Source of the DNA: Rallus limicola
Lineage: Eukaryota; Chordata; Aves; Gruiformes; Rallidae
Direction of reading: 5' to 3'
NCBI GenBank assembly: GCA_022605955.1
Contig: JAKCOZ010000021.1
Coordinates: 10,956,501 to 11,020,500 of the forward strand
DNA: 64,000 nucleotides
Shown here: positions 34,110-64,000 of the stretch, in pieces
How the letters are laid out: every line of letters begins with the position of its first letter
Numbering within the stretch: position 1 is the first letter of the stretch
The notes under the pieces: generated by a model
Told to the model about the DNA's origin: nothing
Databases searched by the model: none
The model's input: the letters and a program-made list of their open reading frames with translations, nothing else
Position numbers and translations under genes: made by a program

Positions 34110-37100
34110 CAATCAACACTTCTTAAAACTTTATTGATTTACCACTCGATTAAAGCATGGAATATTATAACAGTATCATACATAGTATTTGCATGTAGAA
34201 AACTTTACATAGGTTTTTTTTTTTGTATTATATAATTTTGGTATTCTCTCAAAAATGTATACATCCATTGGGCAAGGAATGCTCTTTAAATTATTGATAT
34301 TAAATGCACTTAATATGGAGATCTTCAAAAAAACTTAGGCATTTTAAATACATGAAAACATACATTTTACACAGAAATAACATTAAAGGTGCTGAACAAT
34401 TTACATATTAAAGGGAACCGTGTTTTTGACAGAAAAGGCTTAGTTCTACTTTAGAGTATAAGTTATTAATCTTACTCATTCTTAATAGTAGGACTGAGCT
34501 AAAACTTGGGGGGTGTTTGTTTATATTGTTCATATTGTTCTGTTTACAATTCCAAAACTGAAATACGAGACAGGGATAACAAACTGCTCTAAAAAGAATA
34601 TTTTCTTGTACTGTAAGACAATAGAATCAACATGAAAGGGAGTTTTCAGGGTTTTCCTCATTAGCGTCCTCCTCCTGCCTACTTATGTCCTAGAGGGTTC
34701 CAAAATAAATATCATGCAGTCTCTGTATTTATACCCTTTTATGTAAATAATTTATAATTTAATTTGTTGCATAACACTAAGATTTTAAGAAGTTACTTTT
34801 TATTACTCCATGTATTGCACAGGTGTCTAGATCTCTACCAGGATATGCTGACACAGACCTTGTTCTCTGGGATGGCTCCACTAAAGCAACTAAACCCCCT
34901 AAAAACAGGCAGAGAAAGACTATGTCAGCAGAGGCAGGCCAAGATCGGAACCAGCAGTGACTACTGCAGGAGTTCTGGCTCAGTATTTTTACCTTCATTA
35001 AGATGCCAGTGGGTTACGATCTCTGAACAAGGGAAACCAAACAGCTGATGTGAATACAAGTGTTTCAGGTATTACACTTAACATACCATTCTTATTGCTT
35101 TAACATGTACAATTAATTCCAGAAAATTGACAGGATTAAGGCTGTTAGAATCCAAATTCATTCCAGTCCCATTCCCATCTCCTTCACACACTACAGTGTC
35201 TAGGATGTTTTGATGTCACATACCTAGTTTCAGCAGTTTAAGTGGTATAACTACAACAAAATGTTTACTTAAAGTGAAACAAACCACCACAGAACAAACC
35301 AGTCTCAGAACTAAGGCTGAAGGAAAGGATTGATCAAAGGCCCTTATTCTATATGCAGAGATAGTATAAATGTTGCACATTACAGTAGAGAAAGCCCACA
35401 ATGCAATTGTAAAGAAATTTAAGATCTGAAAATTAAGAGACTTGTTTTAAGACATGAGTTGTAAGGCTTTCAAAACTGTAAAATACAGAAAAAAGCATGC
35501 AACATTGAGTGTTTTGAGAGGAGATGAGGGTATACATTCAATGAGGCAGTGACACATTTGAAGTCTGAAAAATAAAGTTTCAAAGATTTTTTTTTTTAGG
35601 ACTGGAAGAGAAGGACTAGCCTACTCTTACAGACTTAAATAGAACTAAAATAAATACTTAATTTTTTCTGTAATTGATGAAGTGGCATTGCCACAGAACA
35701 AGCAACTACACTAAATGCAACACAAAAGGACATGAAGTGCAGCAAGTTAAATATAAGCACTGCCTATTTTTCAGTTTTTTCCTATTGTAAGATATCACCA
35801 TATATTCCCTTCTACTAAATATTACTGTATAGGTTTAATCTAATGGGGTTTAAAAAAGTTAAAGAGCCACAACCACCATTTATTTTTCTTTGGTTAAAAG
35901 TAAAAAGTCAAAATGTGAAAGCCTTACCACCACTGTTGACTCTGAACCATTCCCAAACAATGCTTATGTAGAACAAGTGGATTTACTGAAGAGCACCAGA
36001 TGAACCCTTTGGAAATAGTTCACAGGAAAAGGAAAGAAAAAAGAAAAAGGAAACAAAGAATCCCAACAGCTCTGAGAGTGGATTATTTTAAGACAACCTC
36101 AACTACAGTCACCTCACCAGGAAGCTTTACTTAAAGCAAAATACCAGGCTAAACACTTAATACTATTCAAGTAAGTTGATACTGTTTTGTTTGTTTTTAA
36201 AACAGTTACATTTTAGGTTTGGCTGATATGATAGCACAGCAGTGAATGTAACACTTCTGATTATTTTAGGAAGGACCTCTCCTCACATACTCTTCCAGTT
36301 TAGAGAAGTCTTAAAATTAGTTCAAAGGCCAGATGTCAGCCCTGTATACTATGGTGGAAAGAGCTGTCACTGAACTGATGCATGTCAAAGTAGGAAAGAA
36401 AAATCTCTAGGGCAAGTAAAGCTGCACTGTTATGTCACATTTGCTTCAGATACCTTCAAAGCATAGAAATCTACTGGTTACTCAGAGTACATGAATGGAC
36501 TTCAGTTTAATTTTGCTAGAGCAGTTTCGTAGGAATTCAGTTTTCATCTAGATCACAATAGGAACTAACAGTTGGGAACAAAAATCATTTGCACAAAAAG
36601 ACAAGTCAGAAGTTGCAGATCTGCAACAGACAGAATGTGATACTCATTAGGGACTTCTTGCTGAACAGGTACAATTACTGCTAAAAGGATTTAGTCATGT
36701 ACAAAAGGTGGGTTGGTTGGTTGGTTTTGAACCTTGTTTTTGGTATTACAGTATGCTCTGTCCATAATCTGGCAATGTATGAATGGTGTTTGGTTTTGGC
36801 TTTTAAAAATGCCTTTAACTCAAGGCTAACAGAACTAATACAAGTTAAGGAGTAGATGCTATTGTGTGTGCCTGATGTAAAACCTTCTGTACAAACAGAA
36901 ATAAGTGTCAGAAGATGAAGTGCTGATATTAAAAAAGTGTTTTAAAAATTACTTGCTAAACAGGAGGAAAACCCTTTCCCCAAATTTCCTACAGGCTATC
37001 CACTTCAAAAACCATCACACACTGCCTGGTCTGGTCTGTACACACAAAGAAAAACCCAGAATGATCTCAGGTGGTCATCAGTCACTGCAATATAGTTTAT

Positions 37101-37511
37101 TATGAACACATGTGCTAACATCACAAGGCTATACAACTATAGTCATTATTTCTTGAGGGGCATAGCTTCTATTGAGGAATCCAGCTGCTTTATCAGATTT
37201 AGCTGGGATGCAAGACTGAACAAGTGATAAGAGACGAGAAGAGACAGACTTGATCATAAGGATGACTAGCATTGAAACAAAGACTTTACATCTACTGTAT
37301 TAATTCTGTAAGCAATAATTTAAATAAAACTGCTGATAGCTTTGTAGGATGGACAGAACAGGATTTTTTCTCATCCTCCTCAAACACCATTGTGGTACGA
37401 GTAACTTGATCTGCTGATACACCGGAGTCCCATTTTTTTCACCCATCCACTTTAATCCATCTCTGGACCACAGCTTTATGTACAAGCAGAAGTAACCAGC
37501 CCTACTTTGGG
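34110..37511 (-). other. ARFGEF2: ARFGEF2 3' UTR
   Basis: About 3.4 kb follows the stop codon, similar to the long mammalian ARFGEF2 3' UTR. It is AT-rich and has no clear transposon. AATAAA hexamers on the minus strand at 37101-37096 and 35884-35879 could give shorter isoforms. The distal signal at 34135-34130 is the likely main end. A short (GGTT)n tract (CCAA on the transcript) lies at about 36709-36729. Confidence 0.8.
34130..34135 (-). terminator. ARFGEF2: ARFGEF2 distal polyadenylation signal
   Basis: An AATAAA on the minus strand is followed by a U/GU-rich downstream element (TGTTGATTGTTTTTTCTCTT, then GTGTGG). Cleavage is expected near 34110, only about 0.45-0.5 kb upstream of the CSE1L start region. 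Confidence 0.8.

Positions 37512-64000
<26,489 letters not shown>

Noticed and set aside
32807..34119. Long frames on both strands around the CSE1L promoter
   Set aside because: Same compositional effect; they overlap the promoter, non-coding exon 1 and CSE1L intron 1, and show no family match.

Overview
This window looks like ordinary nuclear DNA from a bird. It holds two large, intron-rich vertebrate housekeeping genes, both transcribed right to left (minus strand), plus an unresolved promoter region on the left. Evidence for a bird: a chicken-repeat-1 (CR1) LINE 3' end with the terminal direct-repeat tail at 25806-26026, an ERV-type LTR of a kind common in bird genomes at about 21719-22260, and compact introns compared with the mammalian versions of the same genes. 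The species cannot be fixed from the sequence.

Layout, left to right. 1-2600: no recognisable gene. 2650-4420: a CpG island with two ZNF143-type motifs and a YY1-type motif, which looks like a bidirectional promoter; the genes it drives are not identified. 4420-10480: intergenic, with one exon-like stretch (5365-5519, minus) that I cannot name. 10485 to about 33650: complete CSE1L (exportin-2/CAS). All 24 coding exons were placed, the phases join, and the product is 971 codons, the same length as the human protein as I remember it. A non-coding first exon lies in a second CpG island (32810-34030). 34110-63465: ARFGEF2 (BIG2, the ARF guanine-nucleotide exchange factor), with 37 coding exons that correspond to human exons 3-39. 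This gives 1734 codons plus a 3.4 kb 3' UTR. The first ~52 codons and the ARFGEF2 promoter lie beyond the right edge.

The two genes sit head-to-tail on the same strand. The ARFGEF2 polyadenylation signal is only about 0.5 kb upstream of the CSE1L start region. Their functions are not directly linked: CSE1L recycles importin-alpha out of the nucleus with RanGTP, and BIG2 activates ARF1/ARF3 on trans-Golgi and recycling-endosome membranes. The ARFGEF2-CSE1L adjacency is the conserved vertebrate order. STAU1, the expected next neighbour in human, was not found.

No new multi-gene system was found. The most unusual items are local: a 30-bp near-perfect inverted repeat in ARFGEF2 intron 31, a CR1 insertion that abuts the CSE1L exon 8 splice acceptor, a ~100-nt strand-asymmetric G/T tract at the ARFGEF2 exon 13 acceptor, and an orphan bidirectional promoter.
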